Source of the DNA: Euprymna scolopes
Taxonomy: Eukaryota; Mollusca; Cephalopoda; Sepiida; Sepiolidae
Length of the DNA stretch: 22,047 nucleotides
Reading direction: 5' to 3'
NCBI GenBank assembly: GCA_024364805.1
Contig: CM044488.1
Location: 101,332,871-101,354,917 of the forward strand
A program made the position numbers and the translations under genes. The notes beneath the pieces were generated by a model. It saw only the letters and a list, made by a program, of their open reading frames with translations. It was not told the DNA's origin and searched no databases. Below, piece after piece: positions 1 to 10,278 of this stretch. Numbering within the stretch: position 1 is the first letter of the stretch; each line of letters starts with the position of its first letter.

Positions 1-29
<29 letters not shown>
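1..29. repeat. (AT)n microsatellite
   Basis: Uninterrupted AT dinucleotides run from the first base of the window, so the true left edge lies outside it. Confidence 0.97.
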
Positions 30-32
<3 letters not shown>

Positions 33-34
<2 letters not shown>

Positions 35-156
35 ATGAGAATATATAATGCTGATAATAAACTTAATTATGATAGAATAACGCAAATAGGCTATGTAGCT
101 TATTTGCGTTATTCTACCATAATTAAGTTTATTATCAGCATTATATCTTCTCATTA
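33..156. repeat. Near-perfect palindrome, 61-bp arms, 2-nt loop (MITE-like)
   Basis: Bases 33-93 pair with 96-156 around a TG loop at 94-95. Only three of 61 pairs are not Watson-Crick: 42/147 (T-C), 72/117 (A-C) and 89/100 (G-T wobble). Both outer ends carry a TA dinucleotide, which would fit a Tc1/mariner-type MITE that duplicates TA, but no transposase or second copy is seen to prove that. The high arm identity implies a recent origin, gene conversion between the arms, or selection on the fold. A transcript would form a long dsRNA-like hairpin. Confidence 0.93.
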
Positions 157-350
157 CAGTAGAGCCCCCAGATGCGGCAATAAAAATTAGTAACAAAATA
201 CAGTAAAGTATATAATACATATGTATATAATCAAATAAGATTATAAATAACACCGTAGGGCGGGGGAAATACCGTAACCAGGCTCCGGAAAACATCATAT
301 TCTACATAACCTGAAAAAATCGTATCCTAGGGCCACCGTATCTCAGGGTT

Positions 351-351
<1 letters not shown>
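157..351. other. Unassigned sequence with GC-richer patches
   Basis: This stretch lies between the palindrome and the (ATT)n tract. It holds the GC-rich patches GTAGGGCGGGGGAAA near 253 and GGGCCACCGTATCTCAGGG near 330, unusual in so AT-rich a region. A GC-rich block running straight into a trinucleotide tail can be the 3' end of a SINE or LINE, but no promoter box or protein frame was found, so that is only a possibility. Confidence 0.35.

Positions 352-414
<63 letters not shown>
352..414. repeat. (ATT)n microsatellite
   Basis: About 21 uninterrupted ATT triplets are present. Confidence 0.97.
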
Positions 415-415
<1 letters not shown>

Positions 416-893
416 GGCACTTAATTTATTGTACTCTTATATACTTTTTGTTTTATTTATAATTTAAATCTTTAAATATCTAATAAATAATCTTTAATCG
501 GCACTTTGTCATCTTGTTTTTCACTTTGTATGCCACTTAAAATATAAACAGTCCATGAAAATGTAATCGTTTGTTTAAATAGTGTATGTACTTGCTTATT
601 TAGTCCTCATAAGTATTTCTCTAAGTAGATTATATTTAGCTCTTTTTAGACTTTAATCTTGATTGGCCGTATAATCTTTTGATATCCTTACTTCAGTGTT
701 AATCTTATACTCGTATTTAATTTTATATCCAGTATCTAATTCCGGTGCTAATGGTGGGACTTCATTCAAATAATAATAAAAAAAAAGAAATAGTGTTTCA
801 TTTCGGAAACAATCGTACACTAACTGATTGTTGATGTTGAATTCTTGAAGACTAAGTAAATAATTTTTCCATCAATCATATTACTTTTCCTTT
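415..893. other. AT-rich sequence, nothing recognised
   Basis: I see no ORF, repeat, RNA gene or clear element end here. The motif CACTTTGT occurs twice close together near 500-530, which is too short to interpret. Confidence 0.6.
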
Positions 894-935
894 TATGTGT
901 ATATATATATATGTGTGTGTGTGTATGTGTGTATA
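894..935. repeat. (TA)n/(TG)n compound microsatellite
   Basis: A TA run passes into a TG run with one TATG interruption. The following 218 bases (936-1153) contain nothing recognised. Confidence 0.93.
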
Positions 936-1153
936 CCGCTCCTGATGATAATCGGATGCACCGATAGAAAGTGCTTGAGTAGAATATGGCTGAACAACAA
1001 CTTTTCGGCGCCATTTTGTACAACACGCTGACTAAAATAAAAAAGACCACTCGACGAATAGAAAAGATATCCAGAAAAATCGGGAAAAAGAATAACTGTA
1101 GTGTTCAATCAAGTGTACTTGAATAATGACTTGCTGCCAATATATATTTTCAG

Positions 1154-1862
1154 TCGACAAACTCGACATTTCACATAAAGGGTATTGAGACTTGGAAAAA
1201 TCTTTTTAATTGGTTTTCGGCCAGAAATTTGGCTGTTGAGCAGTCACAGTTCAACGATTTGACCTTTGAAAACTCTACCAAACTCCTCTGCCAATTTTGG
1301 GTCTATACATTTAAAATTTTATATTTAGGTGACTTGGACATAGCTCAAATTTTTAATCTGGTTTGGGCCCAAAACAATAAATGTTAAGGGTCAAAATTGG
1401 GGTAAAAGTTTTTTTTTTTAAATTGACCTCTGGAGTCTCTACCAAATTACTCAGCCAATTTTTGGTCTAAATCTTTGAAATTTTATGTAAAGTATATTCA
1501 GACTCAGGGCAAGCTTTTTAATCGGTTTTTGGCCGAAAATTTGGCTGCCAAGGGGTTAAAGTTCAAAAGATTTTATCTTTGCGGTCTCTAGCAAACTATT
1601 CAGCTAATTTTGGGTCTAAACATTTGAAATTTTACATAAAGAATATTCAGGCATGCAGCAAGATTTTGGCCGAAATTTTGGCTGCCAAGATGTCAAAGTA
1701 GAAAGAGTTGACCTCTGCAGACTCCACCAAACTCCTCTGCCAGTTTTGGGTCTAAACACTTGAAATTTTAGATGTATGTTACCTGGACATGAGTCAAACT
1801 TTTTAATATTTATACATTTGCACATAAAGTTATGAATAGTACGAGGCCTGACAAAGCCGGGT
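1154..1862 (+). mobile_element. Helitron-like element fragment with five ~150-bp degenerate units
   Basis: Unit starts are at about 1154, 1277, 1441, 1590 and 1726 (spacings near 123, 164, 149 and 136). Each begins with a variant of ACCAAACTCCTCTGCCAATT, continues through TTTGGGTCTAAACATTTGAA, and most end in GACCTCTGCAGACTCT-like sequence. The first three units match, in the same order and at almost the same spacing, the units on the minus strand at 20880-21300 inside a Helitron-like element with good ends. The right edge near 1850 reads CCTGACAAAGCCGGGTT, a decayed form of the CCCGGGCAACGCCGGG terminal hairpin of that element, but CTAG is gone. No convincing TC 5' end is seen. This looks like an old copy that has lost both termini. 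Confidence 0.72.
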
Positions 1863-4800
1863 TGATATATATGTTTGTTCTCTATAGAAATAAATATGGC
1901 TGCACAAAATAGAATTCATTGTTGTGAATCCGATGTAACTTTTCATGAGGAATCTAATAGGATACTTAGAAGTTTCGAATTTATCTATAAGCAGCACAAC
2001 ATTAAATCACATGCGTTCTATTTGAACTTGATTTTTCCCATAGCAGTGTATTCCTTATTGCATTGAAGTCTTTGGAAGTGTGAACTTTGAGATTTATTAA
2101 AAGTTGTTTGTTTTTTGTTTTGTTTTTTTTTTGGGGGGGGTCCACTCACCTTCATCCCAAATAAGGCATATTGCCACTTAGACATAAGAGGCTACTAATT
2201 AGGACCACGCCTAAGAAAGATTAAGAAGTTGGTTTATGTTTGCAACTTCGGCATATCTTAACAGTTTGGGAAGCAGGTAGAGAATTCCAAAGTCTAGCTG
2301 TTCTAGGGAAGAAGCTATTTTATTAGAAAACTTTTTGACATTAAGGGACCGCAACAGTGTAGGGGTGGGATTTTGTTGCCAAGCGAGGTTGTCGGGGATA
2401 TGTACAATGAGTTCATCAAAGCACATTCCATCATGTTCAATGTTTTTTTAACTTTAAGAGTTAATTATGTTATTGTATTTATTTGCAATAGTAACTGTGT
2501 GGGAACGCCATCGTTATAATCAAATTCACTTACCTTACAAATGCATTCAATCACTCCTTTTGATAAGATGTATTATATTTGTAATAATCTTTTACCTACA
2601 TAAAAGTTATTCATAGATTTGCATTTCTTGCTAACTATCTATAAAATTATTAAATATATATCTTTTATGAGATAAACTCTGAAACTAATTAACTGATCAT
2701 TATGAATTTTGAAGATAGTTACTCGGTGTAAGGCTGAGTAATGTCGGTTATATTTACTTTAGTTTTATACACTGGGGCAAATCAATTTAGAATTAAAATA
2801 TTTCTGGTTTGTATTGAATGTGATCCTTAGTTATTAAAAACCAATTAAACAAAATTTCTTGAATTTCAATTTCTTCTGAAGATCCTTTAAGATTAAGCTC
2901 CACATTTTAGATGTTTTTCTAGAATCCAAATCATTTAATGAATTTTGATAAAAAATTAAAATAAGAATTCTGGACATAAGAATTATTTGATTCTTTTTGC
3001 TGTTACCCGTATTGGAATATTCTTACTGATTTTGTAATATATTATTTATAATTATGATGAGAATAGCAGTCAAAATAGTCCAAATAATCTAAATTAAAGC
3101 AGTTTCAAATCGAACAAAAAAAATCCGAAACAAGATCTTTTAGTAAATGTTAGATTATCTACCTTTATATGGTTCAATTTCACAATTCTACTTTAGTGAG
3201 TATACCGTCTCGGAAAACTTAAAAAGAAAAGAAAAATTTAAAACGATTACAAAAAAAAAAAACGAAAAAAAAAACGAAACGTTCTAATTTTATTTTATTT
3301 TCTTCTTTTATTATTGTTTAACTTTTTTCTTCACTCTTACTTTTGAAGTTGTTTCGTTAAGTTAGTTTTATTCTTTTTTTTATCAGGCGTTTAACTATTG
3401 TAAAAGTGATCATGACCCGGCTTCAAAAGGGAAGCTTCAACAAATTTCTTTAATGACAATAAAAGATGAAGAGTTTGTTAACACGAAGGATAAAGAGAGA
3501 AACAATGAACGTTGGACGTTTTTATAAGTTCGCGTGTCTCATTTCTGCAAACAAGTGTTATCTAGTTTGTAGATGTATAAAAGCTTCGAGCCCCGGCACA
3601 CCCCGTCGAGTAAGAGGGTCTTTTGCAATGCAAAAGACTTTACAATTATGTATTGTCAGAGTTGCAGAGGAGGGTCTCGCTATCAAAGGGAGACAAGAAA
3701 AAGCTACCTAGAACAAAAGGGTGGGATTCTGTTTACTGAGAAGCAGTGAGAGTAGGTCAGATACGTAGAAGAAAGCAAAAAGGGAGGAGAGAATAGTCGA
3801 AGGGTCAAATGTATAATGAAGAAAAGAAAAGGAAGAATTTTAAAATATAAAAATAAAACGAAGCCAAAGAAGGTAGAAATAATTGAAAAGCTTGCCAAAT
3901 GTACAAGCACAATACATAAAACAGAATACATCTATTTGTGTTTGCGGTTGCTTATTCGAAACTTTCCCAAACAATTTTTAGCTTTTACAAAAGGGAGAAT
4001 GAAGCAAGTTTACAGTCAACCATGTTGCCAGTTTTTCAAATTGAAATTGAGGAAAGCAAAAAGAAATGCCCCATGCCCCACCCAGGATTAGTGGATAGGA
4101 GTGGAGAGGGCCACCTACGTGTTCTAAGTGTAATGTATTTTTATGATTAGGATGATAATGAATTACTTGTTGGCAAAAACAAGACGAGAGATTCCAAAAG
4201 AAATCATTTGTCTCTTTGAATTTTATTGAAAGCAACTTTCTTACAAAAAAGAAAGCAACAGTTAATCACACAAACAGGCAGATTTATTGCAGTTGTTTAT
4301 TATTGTTATTATTATTTATCATCATCATCACCATGATCACTAGGACTTTTTACACAAGCCATTATCAGTGATTATTCTCTGACAATAACCAGTGGTGTTT
4401 CCCTGGATTTTGAGCGACAACGGGTTTCCTCATATTTCCAGCACTCTCCATCTTTTACAATAACATTTGCAAATGATTTTGCGTAATTTCAACAACCGTT
4501 TACCATTGATTTATCGTTGGCATCAACCGTTATTTTATTTATTTATTTATTTTCAATCTTGCATCTCACCAACTGCTTTAAATTAACTGACTATTCTTAC
4601 ATTTTTTTTTTACAAATAGAAATACCCGAGGATAAGGATTAATGAAGTGGATAGCAGTTTAATGACGAAGAATATTATGAAAAGATTGAAAATAATTAAG
4701 GAATTAAAAAAAAGCTTTGATTATTTATGGTGATGGTTCATGACGTTTACAAAAATACTTCGACCAATCACGGTTTCGTATTTCTTAGTCTTTAACACAG

Positions 4801-5152
4801 CTCTATTGACTAAGGCTAAATTTAAAAATTGTATCTTATTGTAATCTTCAAGGAAATAGCCAGTTGAAGCCTAAAGGTTTTCTAGGACAAAAGCGGGGGG
4901 AGAACGGGTGAAGAGGCATTTTGTAGATATGAATAGCCAAAGTTTAAAAGCCAAATTTGGTTGATTATTGGATCAGATTTCTATTTGTGTTGTTCTTGCT
5001 GACAAGTGTTCAGCCTTGAGCTACTGGCGACCGTACATTCGCTAGTCTTTTCTTAAACTGGAGGATTATTTTAGAAATTCACTTCGGTACTATTATTATT
5101 ATAAGAAGAGAGTTCTCCAACCCAAATATGTTAATCATATGTTTTTGGTGCT
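1863..5152. other. 3.3 kb without recognisable genes or elements
   Basis: AT-rich sequence with stop codons in all frames and no ORF above about 90 codons. Local features are a T/G-rich homopolymer patch at 2106-2140 ending in G8, a purine-rich plus strand at about 3660-3850, A-rich runs at 3249-3275, and small TTA/ATC runs at 4295-4330. A stretch at about 2240-2430 has more balanced composition and could be a degraded repeat, but none of its frames is recognisable. No tRNA, rRNA or promoter could be supported. Confidence 0.55.
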
Positions 5153-5730
5153 AATGTTGTATCTTAATCAGCGAAAGAGAAATTATAAAAATGTTGACAT
5201 TTTTGTGCCATTCAATTTTTTTATCCGGGATCAGTATAGATATTTATTGGTGAACGTCACTTTTTCACTCTCTATTGTACTTTCTTCATCTTTTTTGTTT
5301 TTATTTTTCTCCTCCTGTTACTTCTTCCTTCCTCATATTTTTCTTCTTTTTCCTCATCCTTTTTCCCTCCTCCTTCCTTTTCTTTCCTCATCCTTCTTCT
5401 TTCTCCTCCTCTTTCATTTTCGTTCCTCATCCTTCTTCTCTCATGTTATACTGTAATCAGCAAAAGAAAAATAATAAAAATGTTTCTTTTGTGGCGTTTA
5501 GTTTTTTTCAGTATAAATATTTATTGATAAAAATCACTTTTTCACTCTCTGTTTTACTCTCTTCATCATCTTTCTTTTTCTCCTCTTTCTGCTCCTGTTA
5601 CCTTTTCCTTTCTTCTTCTTCTTCATCCTTCTTTTTCTTTCCTCATCCCACTCTTTCTGTTTCGTTCCTCATCTTTCTCCTTTCCTTATCCTTTTTCTTC
5701 TTCTCCTTCCCTCATCCCTTTTCTTATTTC
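5153..5730. repeat. Degenerate tandem duplication, period about 289 bp
   Basis: The block around TAATCAGCGAAAGAGAAAT at 5165 recurs as TAATCAGCAAAAGAAAAAT at 5454. The following AAAAATGTT, CAGTATA(g/a)ATATTTATTG and CACTTTTTCACTCTCT stretches recur in the same order, and both copies run into pyrimidine-rich sequence. The pyrimidine tract therefore grew at least partly by duplication of a larger unit, not only by slippage of short repeats. Confidence 0.8.
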
Positions 5731-5995
5731 GCTCATTCTTTTTCTTTGTCCTCTTCCTTTATCCTTTTTCTTCTTCTTTCCTGATCCTTCATATCCTTCT
5801 TTCCTCATCCTTCTTTCCCTTATCTCTCCTCTGCCATAATTCTTCTTTTTCTTCATTCTTCTTTTCTTTATCCTTCTTCTGCCATAATTCTTTTTCTTTC
5901 CTCTCCCTCTTTTCCTTCTTTTCCTTCTTCTTCTTCTTCTTCTTCTTCTTCTTCTTCTTCTTCTTCTTCTTCTTCTTCTTCCCTCGTCCTTTTTC
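5280..5995 (+). repeat. ~700-bp pyrimidine-rich tract (plus strand C/T)
   Basis: Except for the short AT-rich start of the second duplicate at about 5443-5540, nearly every base is C or T, organised as imperfect CTT, CCTCAT and CTTTTTC motifs. The apparent 169-codon and 105-codon frames across it translate to Ser/Phe/Leu low-complexity sequence and are not credible genes. Long pyrimidine/purine strand asymmetry can form triplex (H-DNA) under superhelical stress. Whether it does so here is not shown. Confidence 0.9.
5925..5981. repeat. (TTC)n microsatellite
   Basis: About 19 pure TTC triplets (GAA on the minus strand) lie near the right end of the pyrimidine-rich tract. Confidence 0.96.
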
Positions 5996-5999
5996 TACT

Positions 6000-6827
6000 G
6001 TCTCTTCTGTCTAAACAAGCCCTTAATTCTCACAACTATAGAATTATTAGGAAGAAAAATAAAAAAAAGCATAAATTTCTTTTCACAATTGTCTTTTCTC
6101 AATAGCTTATCACTGATCACTAAATAAAACCGAATCATTCACTATATATACGGTGTTTCAGCATTAAATAACCCAAATAGGGTTGCTATGCTCTTAAACG
6201 GACAAACAAAACTGAACTGAAATATATTTTTAAAAAAATGTTTGAAAAGAATAAAATCAGGAAGAAATTTAACTGCAGAAGATGTCTCTTTGAAAAGAGA
6301 AATTAAAATCTTGCGTTTGTAATAAATAAAAAAAAATGACTAAGGAAAAACCGAAATGTTTTGTTTCGTTTTCCCCAAAAGCTTTTTATTTTGTTCCTTT
6401 TGTGAAAGTAATGTTGTTTGATCATCTAAGTGGTTTTGTCTGGACCCTTTAGGTGCTAACCCAGCTGGAAGCTGGCTTGAGATCAATGGATGAATTGATG
6501 ACTAAAACACCTATTTATTTATTAAACAGAAATCAACAATCTCCGATCAGGTTGTAGGTTGCATCATAATCTCCTAAGACACTACACTGTGAGGTTATAA
6601 ACATACAGAGACTAAATATCTATTTTAAAAGATTCATCAGAAAAGCAGGGGAAAAGCGTGTTTTTTTATGGGACTAATATGTGAATTTAGTTTTGATCCA
6701 ATAGAATTTCAATCTATATTTTCTGTTTTTCTTTATTCCAAAACTTCAATGTTGATAATTAATATGCAGATGTTAGAATAAAAGAAATTAGCATTTAAAA
6801 CAAAAATTATTATCATTATTGTTGTTG

Positions 6828-6830
<3 letters not shown>
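6000..6830. other. AT-rich sequence, nothing recognised
   Basis: No ORF, RNA gene or element end could be supported. A small stem, ATCAAT/ATTGAT, lies near 6482-6500 and could be chance. Confidence 0.6.

Positions 6831-6908
<78 letters not shown>
6831..6908. repeat. (TA)n microsatellite
   Basis: About 39 uninterrupted TA units. A tract this long can extrude as a cruciform and is prone to length polymorphism. Confidence 0.97.
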
Positions 6909-6911
<3 letters not shown>

Positions 6912-7571
6912 TCCTATTTTAAATTAGTTATTAAAGATGAATTGATATTTTACCACAGCTAGTATTAATATTTTATCTAATAAGATTTGAACGACCTGCC
7001 AATTCTATATTCCAGATGAGTAACAATTCTACCACATTTATCCCCAAATAATTGTTGGATAATATTTTTCCTGTTTTCGCCGTCATATTTTTTCAGGCTA
7101 TCTATGTCTGAATCGAAGTTTTCGTTTTTCCTCTTTTTTTTTTTTTTTCGCTGAAAGATGGATTGGGATGAATACGTATGACAGAGAATATTTAAAAACA
7201 TTATTTTATGTATTTCCACAAAATTATCACCGGTCGGTTTATACATTTCTAAGAATATTTATTATTATATCATCTTATCTAGACAGAAATGGATCAGAAA
7301 TATCATAGGAATGAGACTAGCTAAGTTACCACGTCAATTCACCTACTGTTTCAGTTAATTGCTGACTATTTCAAAATAACCCTCTCTCCTAAAACATTGT
7401 ATTGTTTAACCAATCAGATTGTTGGATTTTCTCATCCTTGTCTTTACTATCTATCAACTTAAAGTAGCGACAGCCTTATTATCTACATTTATATTTATGC
7501 ATAGGTTTATCATAACTATTCTTATATCTTTTTGTATTTTGTTGTAATGCTTTATTAATCCAGCAAGTTTA
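6909..7571. other. AT-rich sequence, no supported gene
   Basis: The minus-strand frame at 6977-7246 (89 codons) contains a Lys/Arg run made by a T14 homopolymer and matches nothing I recognise. It has no supporting splice or promoter context, so I leave the interval unannotated. Confidence 0.55.
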
Positions 7572-7812
7572 TTGTGATAAAAAGCCACAATAAAAGGATG
7601 GACTAATAGTCGTAATAAACTATTATTGATTGCAGCGAGTGTATTATTCGGACACAGTTTTATGAGAGGAACTAATAAAATAAAGCAGAGTAAAAGTAAA
7701 AATAATACTTATATCAAAAGAGGGATTTGACCTAGAGGAGCTGTGATAAAATAAAAACAAGTCACAATAAGAAGACGTAGTAGAACTAGTAATAAAACAT
7801 TATTGATAACAA
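7572..7812. repeat. Degenerate tandem repeat, period about 169 bp
   Basis: GTGATAAAAAGCCACAATAA near 7574 is followed by ACTAATAGTCGTAATAAAC and TATTATTGAT. GTGATAAAAT near 7743 is followed by GTCACAATAAGAAG, ACTAGTAATAAAAC and ATTATTGATAAC in the same order. The first copy also contains an 8-bp stem, TTATTGTG/CACAATAA. I cannot assign a family. Confidence 0.55.
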
Positions 7813-7920
7813 AAACATCTATTGATTCAACTTATGATGCAGAGCAATTATCTCTTCTCTATATATAAAATAAAGTATTATTCATGTTTGCAGAAGCACT
7901 AATTGTACTTTATATATTAG

Positions 7921-8005
7921 TCTCCTATCAGTCTCGAGAGACAGTGGATACCTCATATCAAGATTTCTGTCGTAGGAACCTATAGTGAAGAAAGGTTGTT
8001 AAATA
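7921..8005 (+). repeat. Dispersed repeat copy 1 (GAGAGACAGTGGATAC family)
   Basis: The core around AGTCTCGAGAGACAGTGGATAC resembles 9131-9213 (TGTTTCAAGAGACAATGGATAC), and similarity continues to (A/G)AGTGAAG(A/C)AAGG about 50 bases downstream. The self-complementary part GTCTC-GA-GAGAC becomes GTTTC-AA-GAGAC in the other copy, which keeps the stem through a G-T pair. Identity is modest and the family is unknown to me. Confidence 0.5.
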
Positions 8006-9130
8006 ACCAATTTGTTTTGTTAAATAAAAATAGTTACAAATTCCATTTAACTTATGTTTTACGCTCTGTTTGATTTTGGGAGTTAAGGGTCGCGTATCTA
8101 TCATTCTTTTTAACGATAAAACTTTTTATCACTCTTAGCTAGATTCTTTCACCAAAACGCCGCATTCAGTCCGTGGATTTATATCTACTTAAAAGTTTCA
8201 GATTGCTAAATACCCAATCGCACTTCTCTAGAACCGGCACTAAGGAGAGTCTAGTAGCAAGAAGTGCAGAATGACTTGAAACCATTCCAGAATAAACAGA
8301 GATGATGTTAATTTGCCTCTCCGAGACTAGTTGCACAATTAAGCTTTCATTGTTTAGTCTTTCCTTTTATTTGATATTCAGGGACAAGATACGAATTCAT
8401 ACCTTTCCCAAGAGTATTAGTGAAGGTGATGTAGCAGCTCCGATAGAGCTCTACATCTGTAAACGTTACACCATTCCACTTTCGGCAGTGTGGTTCTCGG
8501 TTAAAAATGTTGAATTCTTTGATACTTGATAAATTAAATACAGATTATGGAAAAAAAACAAAAACAATAAAGGGATGTAAATTATAGATGCTAATGTACA
8601 GTTTGAATATTTCGACCGGCCTTTTTAGCAAACACATATCTTTATAATAATAATAAAAAATGATTGAATATTAAAATTTTATAAAGAACTGAACATTTTC
8701 AACTTTGTAAAACACTCTTCTCAAATGTGCTTTGGTAACGTTTCTCTGCCTTAACGTGTATGTCGGCTCTGCGTGAAATTGTACTTTCAAACATCAAAGA
8801 GAATTTTTCTTCAATGAATGCACGTTTGTTTTTTGTTTTTAATGTTTTTATTACTGCTAAGTATAAATGATTTTTTTTTAACTAAGATTTATTCTTTGTC
8901 AAAACGAAATCTGTAAAAAAACTTATACATATTAAAAACACCACATTTGGGTTCGAACCTTATTTGTGTGTGTAGTTTTAATGCTCATTCTTATTCTTTT
9001 TATTTGCATGCATATGTGGACGAGAATTGGATGCCTATTAAGATACATTTTGATATTATCTAGTACACGTACTCCTTAGTTGAAATGTTTGGTTATTTAA
9101 GTGTAGAACGTGTTTTGTCTGAATATATTA
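8006..9130. other. 1.1 kb AT-rich sequence, nothing assigned
   Basis: GCACTTCT at 8219-8226 pairs perfectly with AGAAGTGC at 8261-8268, with a CTAG inside each flank of the loop. This may be a small decayed element but is too short to name. An isolated GGTTCGAACC at 8949-8958 looks like a B box but is itself a palindrome and has no A box on either strand. No ORF is convincing. Confidence 0.5.
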
Positions 9131-9213
9131 AATGTCACCTTGTTTCAAGAGACAATGGATACGCCATGTAAGGGTGCCTTTACAGGAGGTTGAGAGTGAA
9201 GCAAGGGTTGCGC
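9131..9213 (+). repeat. Dispersed repeat copy 2 (AAGAGACAATGGATAC family)
   Basis: This is the partner of 7921-8005 in direct orientation about 1.2 kb away. It ends near TTGCGCATGTG, a motif that also occurs inside Helitron-like elements 2 (13973) and 3 (16078). Confidence 0.5.
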
Positions 9214-9432
9214 ATGTGTTAACCACAATGACATTATTTAAATCCAGTGGCAAAGAGAAGTCCAAAAGAATTAGAAACAATACTAGGGGGAGCAGAGAAA
9301 AACTCATACTAGTTTGGAATTTTCCTTTGCTATAAATATTATCGCATAGCACCGGCACAATGTGAATGAAATCTTACTGTAAATTCAACGTAAACATTGT
9401 GAATTGCTGGAGAGCTGCAATTGCTTTTACTC

Positions 9433-9456
9433 AAGGGGCAATGCCTTTTAGCTAGT
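9433..9456 (+). other. Candidate Helitron 3' terminus (hairpin then CTAG|T)
   Basis: AAGGGGC at 9433-9439 can pair with GCCTTTT at 9443-9449 (five Watson-Crick pairs and two G-T) around an AAT loop. CTAG follows at 9452-9455 and then T. This is the order expected at a Helitron 3' end, although the gap to CTAG is shorter than the 8-9 nt of the other elements in this window. I found no matching TC 5' end. Confidence 0.4.
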
Positions 9457-9526
9457 GGAAATTGACAATATCTTTACAAGATATCCTACCCCAGAGCAAG
9501 GAGAGCATATAGTCATCTACAGATTA

Positions 9527-9592
9527 TGTCGCTGTATCACAGCTTTTCAGTGCAGCTAGACAAGCAAGTGCCTCAAATCAGGATATATTTAT
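9527..9592 (+). repeat. Dispersed repeat, inverted partner of 12844-12901
   Basis: On the minus strand this reads GTCTAGCTGCACTGAAAAGC then TGTGATACAGCGA. The plus strand at 12844-12901 reads GTCTAGCCGCATTGATGTGC then TGTGATACAGCGA. Similarity extends about 58 bp at roughly three quarters identity by eye. The self-pairing CGCTG...CAGCG inside it may form a small stem. Confidence 0.7.
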
Positions 9593-9650
9593 ACTCCTAT
9601 AAATTAGGGGGAGGGTTGTGTATTGATATTCATATAAAAAATATTAAAAA

Positions 9651-9672
9651 CTCTTTTTTCTATTTATTTTAA
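9651..9672. repeat. Left flanking direct repeat of the U2-headed insertion
   Basis: CTC plus a six-T run, then CTATTTATTTTAA, matches 10350-10369 except for two extra T in the run. In the orientation of the insertion it begins TTAAAATAAATAG, compatible with a TT|AAAA nick of the kind made by L1-type endonucleases. Confidence 0.8.
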
Positions 9673-9847
9673 TGTGTTTATTTGCTTCCCCACCAAAGCA
9701 AATTAGGCACAAGGCCGTTTTTAATGTGGGGTAAAAACCAGCTCCCCTAAAAGTAGGCAAAAAGGGGGCACTCTGGTTACCAAAGATAATAATTGTCCCA
9801 GTATAGAGGGTTTCCTCTCCATTGACTGGTACAAATTATCTTAAGTG

Positions 9848-9917
9848 CAGCATCTGCAGAAATGATACTACACTTTGATCCCAGACCGAAGGCCAAGAAC
9901 TACAGGAAAAAGGCAAG
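9848..9917 (-). pseudogene. U2 snRNA-like head, unit 1
   Basis: The minus strand reads GGCCTTCGGTCTGGGATCAA followed by AGTGTAGTATCATTTC. It aligns to the stem I and branch-site recognition part of U2 snRNA (GGCCTTTTGGCTAAGATCAA then GTGTAGTATCTGTTC in human). GTGTAGTATC is fully kept. Only about 45 bases of U2 are represented and the Sm site and 3' stems are absent, so it is not a working snRNA gene. Confidence 0.85.
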
Positions 9918-10278
9918 GTATTTATTTGCTCCCCCACCGAGCAAATTAGGCACAAGGCCGATTTTTAATGTGAGGAGTGAAGGGGAAATGGGGACCAACT
10001 CCCCGGGGAGTAGGGGAGCTTGTATTTATTTGCTCCCCTACCGAGCAAATTAGGCACAAGGCCGATTTTTAATGTGAGGAGTGAAGGGGAAATGGGGACC
10101 AATTCCCCGGGAGTAAGGGAGCTGGATAGTGACAATTGGTATGAAGGGTTAGGCCGATTTTTAATGTGAGGAATGAAGGGGAAATGGGGATCAACTCCCC
10201 GGGGAGTAGGGGAGCTGGATAGTGACAATTGGTATGAAGGGTTTCCCCTACATTGCCCCCACATATGGTCTTTGCTTG

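Noticed and set aside
33-156. microRNA precursor
   Set aside because: A 61-bp nearly perfect stem with a 2-nt loop is unlike animal pre-miRNAs, which have larger loops and regular mismatches. A MITE or recent palindrome fits better.
894-935. 5' end of a Helitron-like element, because (TA)n(TG)n resembles the starts of elements 2 and 4
   Set aside because: It lacks the TCTA start and the TATAAAAGTGA sequence between the two tracts, and sequence to the right does not match family units until 1154.
2211-2426. 71-codon minus-strand frame that looked slightly protein-like
   Set aside because: I considered a LINE reverse transcriptase remnant, but no catalytic or domain motif is present in any frame.
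5275-5784. 169-codon open frame, the longest free of N
   Set aside because: It is a translation of the pyrimidine-rich tract (Ser/Phe/Leu only) crossing a tandem duplication, with no start context or domain.
6977-7246. 89-codon minus-strand frame with a Lys/Arg-rich stretch
   Set aside because: The basic run comes from a T14 homopolymer, the rest matches no known family, and isolated frames of this size are expected in 22 kb.
8949-8958. GGTTCGAACC, a perfect B-box match
   Set aside because: It is a palindrome, and no A box lies within a plausible distance on either strand, so there is no tRNA gene.
9965-10264. 99-codon minus-strand frame with repeated NPSYQLSLSSS
   Set aside because: The amino acid repeat reflects the tandem units of the U2-headed SINE-like insertion. 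Frames break at unit edges and there is no protein similarity I recognise.
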